DNA of 25,921 nucleotides from positions 1 to 25,921 of the forward strand of contig JBILCJ010000008.1 of the NCBI GenBank assembly GCA_044353195.1, written 5' to 3'. Shown here one piece after another: positions 8,281 to 15,507 of the stretch. Numbering within the stretch: position 1 is the first letter of the stretch; every line of letters starts with the position of its first letter. The notes beneath the pieces were generated by a model. It did no database searches and had not been told where the DNA came from. It saw only the letters and a program-made list of their open reading frames with translations. This DNA is from UBA4416 sp044353195 (GTDB taxonomy: Bacteria > Bacteroidota > Bacteroidia > B-17B0 > Aurantibacillaceae). The translations under genes were made by a program, and so were the position numbers.

Positions 8281-8328
8281 GACGTACAGCTAAATTGAAG
8301 CGATTCAATTGTAGATGTACGTTTTTTT
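8281..8328 (+). terminator. Intrinsic terminator between zapA and rny
   Basis: A long hairpin is visible. ACGTACA (8282-8288) pairs with TGTACGT (8316-8322). After a G/A mismatch, CTA pairs with TAG. Then AATTGAA (8293-8299) pairs with TTCAATT (8304-8310) around a GCGA loop of the GNRA type. A run of T follows directly to 8328. It starts 30 bp after the zapA stop and probably ends the coiled-coil-zapA transcript. Confidence 0.85.
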
Positions 8329-8341
8329 ATACTTATATTTT

Positions 8342-8368
8342 TTGGATAGTTGCCTCAAAAAATATTTG
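8342..8368 (+). promoter_or_regulatory. Possible promoter for rny
   Basis: Between the zapA terminator and rny there is TTG at 8342-8344, 16 bases, then AATATTTG (8361-8368), which differs from TAnnTTTG only at the first base. Transcription would start near 8374, giving a leader of about 30 bases before the ATG at 8406. The match is imperfect, but rny needs its own promoter if the upstream terminator is efficient. Confidence 0.3.
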
Positions 8369-8405
8369 TCTTACAGTAATAACAAAGCGCAACAAAAAAA
8401 ATACC

Positions 8406-9950
8406 ATGATAGAAATAATATTAATAGCCGGATCGCTTATAGCGGGAGTTGTGGCAGGATTTGTAATCGCCAACTCTAAATTAAATAAAGGTAGCGTTAA
8501 AGAGAAAGAAAACTTAATTAAGGAAGTTGAATTAAAAGCAGAAAGCTTTAAACAAGAAAAAATACTTCAAGCAAAAGAAAAGTTTTTACAATTAAAAGCC
8601 GAACATGACAAAACGGTAAATGAAAGAAATCAACAATTAGTAGTTTTAGAGAACAAAGCAAAGCAGCGTGAAAGCGAATTATCTAAAAAAATAGAAGAAG
8701 CTACTAAAAAGGATAAGGAGCTTGAAGGTCAAAAAACACATCTTGCAACTCAGGTTGATTTATATAAAAAGAAGAGTGATGAAATTGAAAAATCTCACCG
8801 TAAGCAAGTAGAACTTTTAGAAAAAGTTTCTGGTCTTAGTGCAGAAGAAGCAAAATCTCAGTTGATTGAAAGTGTTAAAGCTGAAGCTAAAACAGATGCC
8901 ATGGCGTTTATTAAAGACACTATGGATGAAGCTAAGATTAACGCTAATAAAGAAGCTAAGAAAATCATTATTCAATCGATTCAACGTTTAGCAACTGAAA
9001 CTGCTATTGAAAATTCGGTAACCGTGTTTCATATTGAAAGCGATGAAATTAAGGGACGAATCATTGGCCGTGAGGGTCGTAACATTCGTGCTTTAGAGGC
9101 TGCAACTGGTGTTGAAGTTATTGTAGATGATACACCTGATGCTATTACGCTATCTTGTTTTGATTCTATCAGAAGAGAAATTTGTCGTTTATCATTGCAT
9201 CAATTAGTAACAGATGGTCGTATCCATCCAGCTCGTATCGAAGAGATTGTTGAGAAGACTAAAAAAATGATTGATGATGAAATTGTTGAAACAGGTAAAC
9301 GTACTTGTATCGACTTAGGTATCCATGGCTTACATCCAGAATTAATCCGTATGGTTGGTCGTATGAAATACCGTTCATCATACGGACAGAACTTATTACA
9401 ACACAGTAGAGAAGTTGCTAATTTGTGTGCGATTATGGCCAGTGAAATGGGTTTAAATCCTAAGGTTGCTAAACGTGCAGGTTTATTACATGATATTGGA
9501 AAGGTGCCTGATGAGGAACCAGAATTACCACATGCATTATTGGGTATGAAATTAGCTGAAAAGTTTAAAGAAAAACCTGAAGTTTGTAACGCCATTGGTG
9601 CGCATCACGATGAGATTGAAATGTTAACATTGTATGCTCCAATCGTACAAGTGTGTGATGCTATTAGTGGTGCTCGCCCTGGCGCACGCCGTGAAGTTGC
9701 GGAGCAATACATGAAACGTTTAAAAGATTTAGAAGCTTTGGCTTTGGGTTATGATGGTGTTGAAAAAACATATGCCATTCAAGCGGGAAGAGAAGTTCGT
9801 GTTTTAGTATCAGCAGATAAAGTTGATGATAAACAATCAGAACAATTAGCTTTTGATATTTCACAAAAAATTCAAACTGAAATGACTTATCCTGGTCAAG
9901 TGAAAGTTACAGTGATTAGAGAAGTGAGAGCCACAGCATACGCTAAATAA
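8406..9950 (+). CDS. rny: Ribonuclease Y
   Basis: RNase Y is a membrane-anchored endoribonuclease that initiates mRNA decay. From the chosen ATG the 514 residues contain an N-terminal membrane segment (2-22, IEIILIAGSLIAGVVAGFVI), a charged coiled coil (about 28-165), a KH RNA-binding domain with GRIIGREGRN (217-226), an HD phosphohydrolase domain with H333 and the HD pair H362-D363 in LLHDIGK, and the usual C-terminal domain ending near 510. An open frame continues upstream to a TTG at 8295, but that extension of 37 residues runs through the terminator hairpin and would precede the membrane anchor, so I reject it. The gene is followed by a bidirectional terminator. Expression is probably separate from zapA. 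Confidence 0.96.
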   Translation: MIEIILIAGSLIAGVVAGFVIANSKLNKGSVKEKENLIKEVELKAESFKQEKILQAKEKFLQLKAEHDKTVNERNQQLVVLENKAKQRESELSKKIEEATKKDKELEGQKTHLATQVDLYKKKSDEIEKSHRKQVELLEKVSGLSAEEAKSQLIESVKAEAKTDAMAFIKDTMDEAKINANKEAKKIIIQSIQRLATETAIENSVTVFHIESDEIKGRIIGREGRNIRALEAATGVEVIVDDTPDAITLSCFDSIRREICRLSLHQLVTDGRIHPARIEEIVEKTKKMIDDEIVETGKRTCIDLGIHGLHPELIRMVGRMKYRSSYGQNLLQHSREVANLCAIMASEMGLNPKVAKRAGLLHDIGKVPDEEPELPHALLGMKLAEKFKEKPEVCNAIGAHHDEIEMLTLYAPIVQVCDAISGARPGARREVAEQYMKRLKDLEALALGYDGVEKTYAIQAGREVRVLVSADKVDDKQSEQLAFDISQKIQTEMTYPGQVKVTVIREVRATAYAK

Positions 9951-9970
9951 CTTCAATTAAATAAAATTAA

Positions 9971-9997
9971 AAAGGCGGTACTTAACCGCCTTTTTTT
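9971..9997. terminator. Bidirectional intrinsic terminator between rny and idi
   Basis: GGCGGT (9974-9979) pairs with ACCGCC (9985-9990) around a five-base loop, extended by an A-run on the left pairing with the T-run on the right (9991-9997). It starts 20 bp after the rny stop and is 24 bp beyond the stop of idi, which is read leftward, so it can serve both convergent genes. Confidence 0.9.
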
Positions 9998-10020
9998 GTT
10001 TTATATAATTTGTCTTGTAA

Positions 10021-10530
10021 TTAAAATATATTTTTTTGAATCGCTATTTTAAACCAAGTGGTATAGTTTGTTGGATGTAATGCAATTTCATTTTTTATTT
10101 GTGAAACAGATTGCCATTTATACGTTTCAACTTCATCTGTATTTATTTTTGGCATGGAGGTTGATTTTCCAATTAATATGTAATCTAACTCATGTTCAAT
10201 TAATCCATTTTCAAACTCACTTTTATAAATAAAATGACTAACGATTTTTAAATCACAAACCATTCCCATTTCTTCAAATAAACGTCGGTTGGCTGCGTCT
10301 TTAATCGTTTCGTTTGGACGAGGATGTGAGCAGCAAGTGTTTGTCCATAAACCACCGCTATGGTATTTATTTAAAGCTCTTTGTTGTAAAAGTAATTCGT
10401 CTTTATCATTAAATATAAAAACCGAAAAAGCTCTGTGTAATTTACCTTCCTCGTGAGCTTGAAGTTTTTCCATCACTCCGGTTTCATTATCTTGTTCATC
10501 AACAAGTATAACGTATTCTTGCTGCATCAT
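10021..10530 (-). CDS. idi: Isopentenyl-diphosphate delta-isomerase, type I
   Basis: This Nudix-fold enzyme interconverts IPP and DMAPP. The 169 residues carry the type I signature: TNTCCSHP (63-70), where C67 aligns with the catalytic cysteine of E. coli Idi. Metal ligands appear at H26, H32 and H69 and in the EHE motif (E112, E114), and the Nudix-like helix is RRLFEEMGM (82-90). The N-terminus has two adjacent ATGs; the first is used here. The gene starts 1 bp after the crtB stop, so it is clearly part of the crtI-crtB-idi operon. There it balances the isoprenoid units made by IspH for carotenoid synthesis. Confidence 0.93.
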   Translation of the reverse strand: MMQQEYVILVDEQDNETGVMEKLQAHEEGKLHRAFSVFIFNDKDELLLQQRALNKYHSGGLWTNTCCSHPRPNETIKDAANRRLFEEMGMVCDLKIVSHFIYKSEFENGLIEHELDYILIGKSTSMPKINTDEVETYKWQSVSQIKNEIALHPTNYTTWFKIAIQKNIF

Positions 10531-10531
10531 T

Positions 10532-11368
10532 TTAAATTAAATTTAATTTATGCCTAATGCAAGAACTAGCAAGAAGAACTATTTTTTGAGAATCACTTAT
10601 TCTAATTCGTTTTTCTAAAATTTGAGAAGGATGAACATGTTTAATTTTATTAAATAACTTATAATAATAAATATAGGCTATGTAAACACCAATTCTTGAA
10701 TCTTTTGGCAATCGTTTTATACCTTCTAAGCCTTTGATAAAGTCCAATTCAATATCAGCTTCCAGTTCCTTTTTTGTTTCAACATTTAGTTCAGATACAT
10801 CTATATCTGGAAAGTAAATCCTTCCCATTCCAGCAAAATCAGCGTTGATATCACGTAAGAAATTAATTTTTTGAAAAGCAGATCCTAAAGCCATCGCATA
10901 AGGCTTTAAGTTTGCATAAACAGCATCATCTCCTTTTACAAACACTCGTAAGCACATGAGCCCAACAACTTCAGCACTTCCTAAAATATATTCTTTGTAG
11001 CTCGCTGAGTCGTGTGATTTTTTCTCTAAATCCATTTCCATACTTTTTAGAAATGTATCTATTAATGTGTGATCGATTTTATAAGTATTTACTACTGATT
11101 GAAAACTATTGAGAATTGGATTTAAACTTATCCCGCGTTTTATTGCTCTATAGGTTTCAGTTTTAAATTCATCCAGTAATTCTTTCTTATTATAATCATG
11201 GAACGAATCAACAATTTCATCAGCAAACCTTACAAAACCATAGATGCTATATATAGGATTTCTAAAATCTTTATGCAAGAAACTGATGCCCAACGAAAAC
11301 GAAGTGCTATAGCTTCTTGTAACCATTTTACTGGCATTTAAGCTAATGGTATCAAATAAATGTTTCAT
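10532..11368 (-). CDS. crtB: Phytoene/squalene synthase family protein (phytoene synthase CrtB)
   Basis: CrtB joins two GGPP molecules head to head to give phytoene. The 278 residues show both aspartate-rich substrate motifs: DEIVD (50-54) within FVRFADEIVDSFHDY, and DINAD (173-177) within NFLRDINADFAGMGR, followed by RIYFPD. The N-terminal RSYSTSFSLG motif is also typical. The gene lies between crtI (49 bp upstream) and idi (1 bp downstream) on the same strand. That context favours phytoene synthase over squalene synthase, although sequence alone cannot exclude a related C30 or diapophytoene activity. Confidence 0.9.
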   Translation of the reverse strand: MKHLFDTISLNASKMVTRSYSTSFSLGISFLHKDFRNPIYSIYGFVRFADEIVDSFHDYNKKELLDEFKTETYRAIKRGISLNPILNSFQSVVNTYKIDHTLIDTFLKSMEMDLEKKSHDSASYKEYILGSAEVVGLMCLRVFVKGDDAVYANLKPYAMALGSAFQKINFLRDINADFAGMGRIYFPDIDVSELNVETKKELEADIELDFIKGLEGIKRLPKDSRIGVYIAYIYYYKLFNKIKHVHPSQILEKRIRISDSQKIVLLASSCIRHKLNLI

Positions 11369-11417
11369 TAATGGCTAAGATAAATAAAAATCATGTTAAG
11401 TTGCAAATATTCAAATC

Positions 11418-12884
11418 TTAATTTTGTTTAAATACTTGCATAGCTACCAATTTACCAGAAATCAGACATGGAGGAACGCCTGGTCCTGGCACGGTTAATT
11501 GCCCAGTATAAAATAAATTTTTCACTTTTTTATTAATGAGTTTTGGTTTTAAAATAGCCGTTTGACTTAATGTATTGGCTAAGCCATAAGCATTGCCTTT
11601 AAATGAATTGTAATCTTTAATAAAGTCGCTTGTTGCAAAATCTCTTCTTAAAATAATATTATCCTTTATTGATACTCCTAATTGTTTTTCAATTCTGTTT
11701 ACAACCATATCAAAATAACGGTCGTTAGTTTTTTTATCGTCTTTTAAATTTGGTGCAATTGGAATTAACACCATTAAATTTTCACAATCTTTTGGAGCAA
11801 CAGTCTCATCTGTTTGTGATGTACAACTTAAATAAATTAATGGATTTGTTGGCCATTTCGGATCGGTGTAAATTTCCTGAGCATGCAAATCGAAGTCTTC
11901 ATCAAAAAATAAAGTATGGTGAAGTAATTTTGGTAATTTTTTATTTACTCCAATGTAGAATATTAAACTTGATGGAGCTAATTTTCTTGATTCCCAGTAG
12001 CTTTCGGAGTAATTTCTGTAAGCTTTATCGAGTAGTTTCTGTTCGGTAAAATGATAATCAGCACTTGAAATTAACACATCGCATTTAAATTCAGACGTAT
12101 TAGCCGATACACTTTTTGCTAAATTATGTTCAACATTAATTTTAGAAACATCCACATTGAGTTCAAACTTCACTCCTAACTCAACAGCTAATTGATGCAT
12201 TGCATTTACAACACTAATCATCCCACCTTTTGGATACCATGTGCCGCCAACCATGTCTGAATAATTCATAAGACTATATAGGGCTGGTGTATTTTTAGGT
12301 AACGCACCCAAGAATAAAACAGGAAATTCGAGCAACTGAATTAATTTTGGATTCGTAAACGATTTACGTATGTGAGAGGCAATTGAATTAAAAACATCTA
12401 ATTTGAAAATACCTCTAAAAAAACGCATATTTAAAAATTCGGTTAACGATAAGCCTGGTTTATAAACCAAATCGTGCATACCAATTTTATATTTGTATTC
12501 TGCTTCTTTTAAAAACTGTTTCAATTTTGCAGCACTTCCAGTTTCAATATTTTCAAACATAGCATACAGTTCATCAATATTGCTTGGAATATCTAATGGA
12601 CCATCTTTATAAATAATTCTATAAGATGGAGATAATCTTTCTAATTCATAATAATCTGAAACTTTTTTTCCGAAGTCGGCAAAAAATTTATCAAAAATAT
12701 CAGGCATCCAATACCAGCTCGGACCCATATCATAGGTAAACCCTTCACTTTTAAATTGTCTGGCTCTTCCGCCAACACTTGCGTGTTTTTCTAAAACAGT
12801 AACGTCGCAACCTTGTTTCGCAAGGTAGCAAGCAGCCGACAACCCAGAGAAGCCAGAGCCTATAATTATAACTTTCTTTGACAT
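11418..12884 (-). CDS. crtI: Phytoene desaturase (CrtI family)
   Basis: CrtI is an FAD-dependent enzyme that desaturates phytoene, typically to lycopene or an intermediate. The 488-residue protein opens with the dinucleotide-binding motif GSGFSG (9-14) and E32, then VGGRARQF (37-44) and DMGPSWYWMPDIFD (about 52-65). The family's C-terminal FAD motif lies in residues 460-488, with TGQLTVPGPGVPPCLISGK. It is the first gene of the crtI-crtB-idi operon. No cyclase, ketolase or hydroxylase gene is next to it, so the end product of the pathway cannot be read here. The exact number of desaturation steps is also unknown. Confidence 0.93.
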   Translation of the reverse strand: MSKKVIIIGSGFSGLSAACYLAKQGCDVTVLEKHASVGGRARQFKSEGFTYDMGPSWYWMPDIFDKFFADFGKKVSDYYELERLSPSYRIIYKDGPLDIPSNIDELYAMFENIETGSAAKLKQFLKEAEYKYKIGMHDLVYKPGLSLTEFLNMRFFRGIFKLDVFNSIASHIRKSFTNPKLIQLLEFPVLFLGALPKNTPALYSLMNYSDMVGGTWYPKGGMISVVNAMHQLAVELGVKFELNVDVSKINVEHNLAKSVSANTSEFKCDVLISSADYHFTEQKLLDKAYRNYSESYWESRKLAPSSLIFYIGVNKKLPKLLHHTLFFDEDFDLHAQEIYTDPKWPTNPLIYLSCTSQTDETVAPKDCENLMVLIPIAPNLKDDKKTNDRYFDMVVNRIEKQLGVSIKDNIILRRDFATSDFIKDYNSFKGNAYGLANTLSQTAILKPKLINKKVKNLFYTGQLTVPGPGVPPCLISGKLVAMQVFKQN

Positions 12885-12982
12885 ATTTATGTAACAGTTT
12901 TGATGTAAAAAGGTTTATGTTTAAAGGTAAAAATTAATTGTTTTTAATGTTAAGATTTGATTTACAAAGTATCAAATTATTT

Positions 12983-14500
12983 TCACATGACATTTTCTGT
13001 CAATTGAATAAAAGCATTTGGTAAGTTTTCAATCACATCACTTGGTATCATTGCTATTTCGCTTTTTTCTTGTTTTGTAATATCGCCTGCTAAGCCGTGT
13101 ATAAAAACTCCTAATATACTTGATTCAATTGGAGTGTAGCCTTGTCCTAAAAGTCCGGTTATTATCCCAGTTAACACATCTCCACTTCCTCCTTTTGCTA
13201 AGCCTGAATTACCACTACTATTAAAATAACTTTTACCGTCAGGTGTTGTGATACATGTGTGTGCTCCTTTTAAAATAACGATGAGTTTATTTTTTTTAGA
13301 AAATTCTAGCTGTAAATCATGCCTTTCAAAATCACAATTAACTGATTTTGTTAAGCGTTCAAATTCTTTTGGATGCGGTGTTAAAATAGAGTTTTCTGGA
13401 ATTAATGATAGCCAATCTTTATTTAAACTGATTACGTTTAATGCATCAGCATCAATAACTAAAGGCTTTGTGCTATTTTCTAAAATAAATTGAACGGCAT
13501 TTTGTGTGTCAAGTTCTTTTCCTATTCCAGGCCCAATTCCAATTGCAGAATAAGGTTGTAAATCAAGTTCGTTCAGTTGTAAAAAATCGATGCCATTCAC
13601 GTTTATCATGGCTTCAGGAACTGTTGTTTGAATTATTTCATAACCACATTTTGGTATACATACAGTTAACAAGCCCGCACCACTTCGTAACAAACTTTTT
13701 GATGCTAAAATAGCGGCACCCATTTTGCCAAAGCTTCCAGCAATTAATAAACTATGACCAAATGTTCCTTTGTGTGAAAATTTTTGACGTGGTTTTAAAA
13801 GTTTAGAAACGGCATTTTTTGTTAAATAAAATTTATCACAGCGATTTAATAGTTCGTTTGGAATAATTAGTTCAATATCTAGTATATGACCATTGCCAAT
13901 GTATGGCGAGTTTTCAGAAAAAAGAAAACTTAATTTCGGAAATTGGAATGTGAGTGTTTCATTGGCTTTGATAATTGAAAAACTAGATTTAGATTTTGTA
14001 TCTGCAAATAATCCTGAAGGCACATCAATTGAAATTACCTTTGCAAGGCTCGCATTTATTGCATTTATAACTGCGGCAGGTAAATCAAGAATGGGTTTTG
14101 ATAAACCAATCCCAAAAATGGCATCAATGATAACATCCTTTGAATGCAGGTTTGGAATATTTTCGTGCGAGTTAATTTCATGAATGCATTTATGTTGCAA
14201 GGCCTCAAGTTGATTTTTATTATTTAAAAAATCGGGAGAGGACTGTTTAGAATAATTGACAATATAAACATCCACTGTAAATCCATTATGAATTAAAAGC
14301 CTCGCAATAGCAAGTCCGTCGCCACCATTATTACCTAATCCACAAAACACTTTAAATGATTGAGTTGAGACGTAATGTTTTAAAATCCAATCGGTGCATT
14401 TTATGGCAGCTCGTTCCATTAAATCAATAGAAGTGATAGGCTCATGTAAAATAGTATGAGTATCTATGACTTTTATTTCTTGAGCAGTAAAAATAGGCAT
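12983..14500 (-). CDS. nnr: Bifunctional NAD(P)H-hydrate epimerase / ADP-dependent NAD(P)H-hydrate dehydratase
   Basis: This fused enzyme repairs hydrated NADH and NADPH (NADHX/NADPHX). Residues from the chosen ATG: the N-terminal YjeF epimerase domain (about 1-210) has GLGNNGGDG (54-62), FGIGL and DVPSGL (159-164). The C-terminal ribokinase-like dehydratase domain (about 230-500) has KGTFGH (244-249), GIGPGIG (321-327), LTPHPKEF and GGSGDVLTG (437-445). Both halves look complete at 505 residues, the normal length. Homologues begin close to IFTAQEI, so I chose the ATG at 14500; an ATG at 14512 and a GTG at 14515 are in frame and would add four or five residues. It is 98 bp upstream of crtI on the same strand and may or may not be cotranscribed. 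Confidence 0.94.
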   Translation of the reverse strand: MPIFTAQEIKVIDTHTILHEPITSIDLMERAAIKCTDWILKHYVSTQSFKVFCGLGNNGGDGLAIARLLIHNGFTVDVYIVNYSKQSSPDFLNNKNQLEALQHKCIHEINSHENIPNLHSKDVIIDAIFGIGLSKPILDLPAAVINAINASLAKVISIDVPSGLFADTKSKSSFSIIKANETLTFQFPKLSFLFSENSPYIGNGHILDIELIIPNELLNRCDKFYLTKNAVSKLLKPRQKFSHKGTFGHSLLIAGSFGKMGAAILASKSLLRSGAGLLTVCIPKCGYEIIQTTVPEAMINVNGIDFLQLNELDLQPYSAIGIGPGIGKELDTQNAVQFILENSTKPLVIDADALNVISLNKDWLSLIPENSILTPHPKEFERLTKSVNCDFERHDLQLEFSKKNKLIVILKGAHTCITTPDGKSYFNSSGNSGLAKGGSGDVLTGIITGLLGQGYTPIESSILGVFIHGLAGDITKQEKSEIAMIPSDVIENLPNAFIQLTENVM

Positions 14501-14611
14501 TAAATTGTGCATCACTTAAATGTATGAATTTTAATTTTAGAATGTTACAATTACCTTATGCTATTCAAATAATGATGTTTATTGACTTATAAAACGTGAT
14601 TCGTGCGCCTT

Positions 14612-15379
14612 TTATTTTCTGATGTGAAACAACTCAGTTTCTTGATGGCGTGAGGCAATTATGATGTTAGTTTGTTGTGCGTGTTTTGTAAATAAATCTT
14701 TTACAATCATGGGGCAATTATTATCTTTTGATATATGCGATAAAATTACAAGACTCATAGATTCATGTTTGTGATTTATAAATAAATCTAATGCTTGTAA
14801 GTTGGATAAATGCCCTTTATTACTTTTAATGCGCTCTTTTAAGTGATACGGATAATGTCCTTCATGCAGTAATTGTTCATCATAGTTAGCTTCTAAAAAT
14901 GCTGCATCACATTGTCTAAAATTTTCTTCAACATGATGACATACCGAACCAATATCAGTAAATACGCCAATCTTAATGCCATTACCTTCAACTATGAAAC
15001 TATATGGATCAGCAGCATCATGTAGTTTAGGAAATGCCGTAATAATTAATTCGCCGATGGAAATAGGGTAATATTTAATAAAAGAATGAATCAACGCTCT
15101 CTCTAAAAATAATCGCGAATTGTTTAAAGTAGCATCAGTAATATAAACTGGTATTTGATATTTTTTAGAGAAGACTTGTACGCCTTTAATATGATCGCTA
15201 TGTTCGTGAGATATAAATATGGCTTTCACTTTTTGAGGTGATAAATTTAAACGCTCCATTCTTTTTTCAACTTCACGACAAGATATTCCAACATCAACTA
15301 GAACCGCTTCTTTACTGTTTCCAATGTAGTAGCAATTTCCATTGCTTCCCGAGTTTAGTGAGGTAATAAATAGTGACAT
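14612..15379 (-). CDS. MBL-fold metallo-hydrolase, WalJ/YycJ-like
   Basis: This 255-residue cytoplasmic protein is a metallo-beta-lactamase-fold hydrolase. The metal-binding motif SHEHSDH supplies H58, H60, D62 and H63; further ligands appear in FPKLHDAADP and FTDIGS, and the N-terminus SLNSGSNGNCYYIG is the signature of the YycJ/WalJ group. Firmicute members sit in the WalRK locus and have been linked to coordination of cell-wall synthesis and DNA replication; the fold is also that of nucleases acting on nucleic acid ends. Here it is not next to a two-component system but lies between gcvP and nnr, so the link to WalRK does not carry over. The gcvP terminator upstream implies its own promoter. 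Confidence 0.85.
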   Translation of the reverse strand: MSLFITSLNSGSNGNCYYIGNSKEAVLVDVGISCREVEKRMERLNLSPQKVKAIFISHEHSDHIKGVQVFSKKYQIPVYITDATLNNSRLFLERALIHSFIKYYPISIGELIITAFPKLHDAADPYSFIVEGNGIKIGVFTDIGSVCHHVEENFRQCDAAFLEANYDEQLLHEGHYPYHLKERIKSNKGHLSNLQALDLFINHKHESMSLVILSHISKDNNCPMIVKDLFTKHAQQTNIIIASRHQETELFHIRK

Positions 15380-15430
15380 TGTTTTACAAAGAAACAGAAA
15401 TTTAGACTATTAATTTTTTTAAGTTCTACA

Positions 15431-15438
15431 CAAAATTA
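15431..15438 (-). promoter_or_regulatory. Possible -7 promoter element for the MBL-fold hydrolase gene
   Basis: On the minus strand this reads TAATTTTG, an exact match to TAnnTTTG. It sits just downstream of the gcvP terminator and about 50 bases before the ATG at 15379. No well-spaced TTG was found for the -33 element, so the call rests on the single motif and its position. Confidence 0.3.
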
Positions 15439-15456
15439 GGTTAGTCAAAATTGATT

Positions 15457-15488
15457 AAAAAAAAAGCCCTATCGAAGTAGAGCTTTTT
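15457..15488 (-). terminator. Intrinsic terminator of gcvP
   Basis: On the minus strand AGCTCTA pairs with TAGGGCT (with a G-T wobble) around a CTTCGA loop and is followed by nine T (plus-strand A run 15457-15465). It begins about 20 bases after the gcvP stop. A short T run on the other side gives it some bidirectional character, but no plus-strand gene ends here. Confidence 0.85.
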
Positions 15489-15507
15489 ATTTTTTAATTA
15501 ACGTAGA

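Noticed and set aside
8252..8405. A 6S-type RNA downstream of zapA
   Set aside because: 6S RNA genes often lie next to zapA, but only 30 bp precede the hairpin, and the hairpin is short with a T run, which fits a terminator. There is no long stem with a central bubble.
8295..8405. N-terminal extension of RNase Y by 37 residues
   Set aside because: It starts at a TTG inside the terminator stem and precedes the normal membrane-anchor start, so the frame is open by chance.
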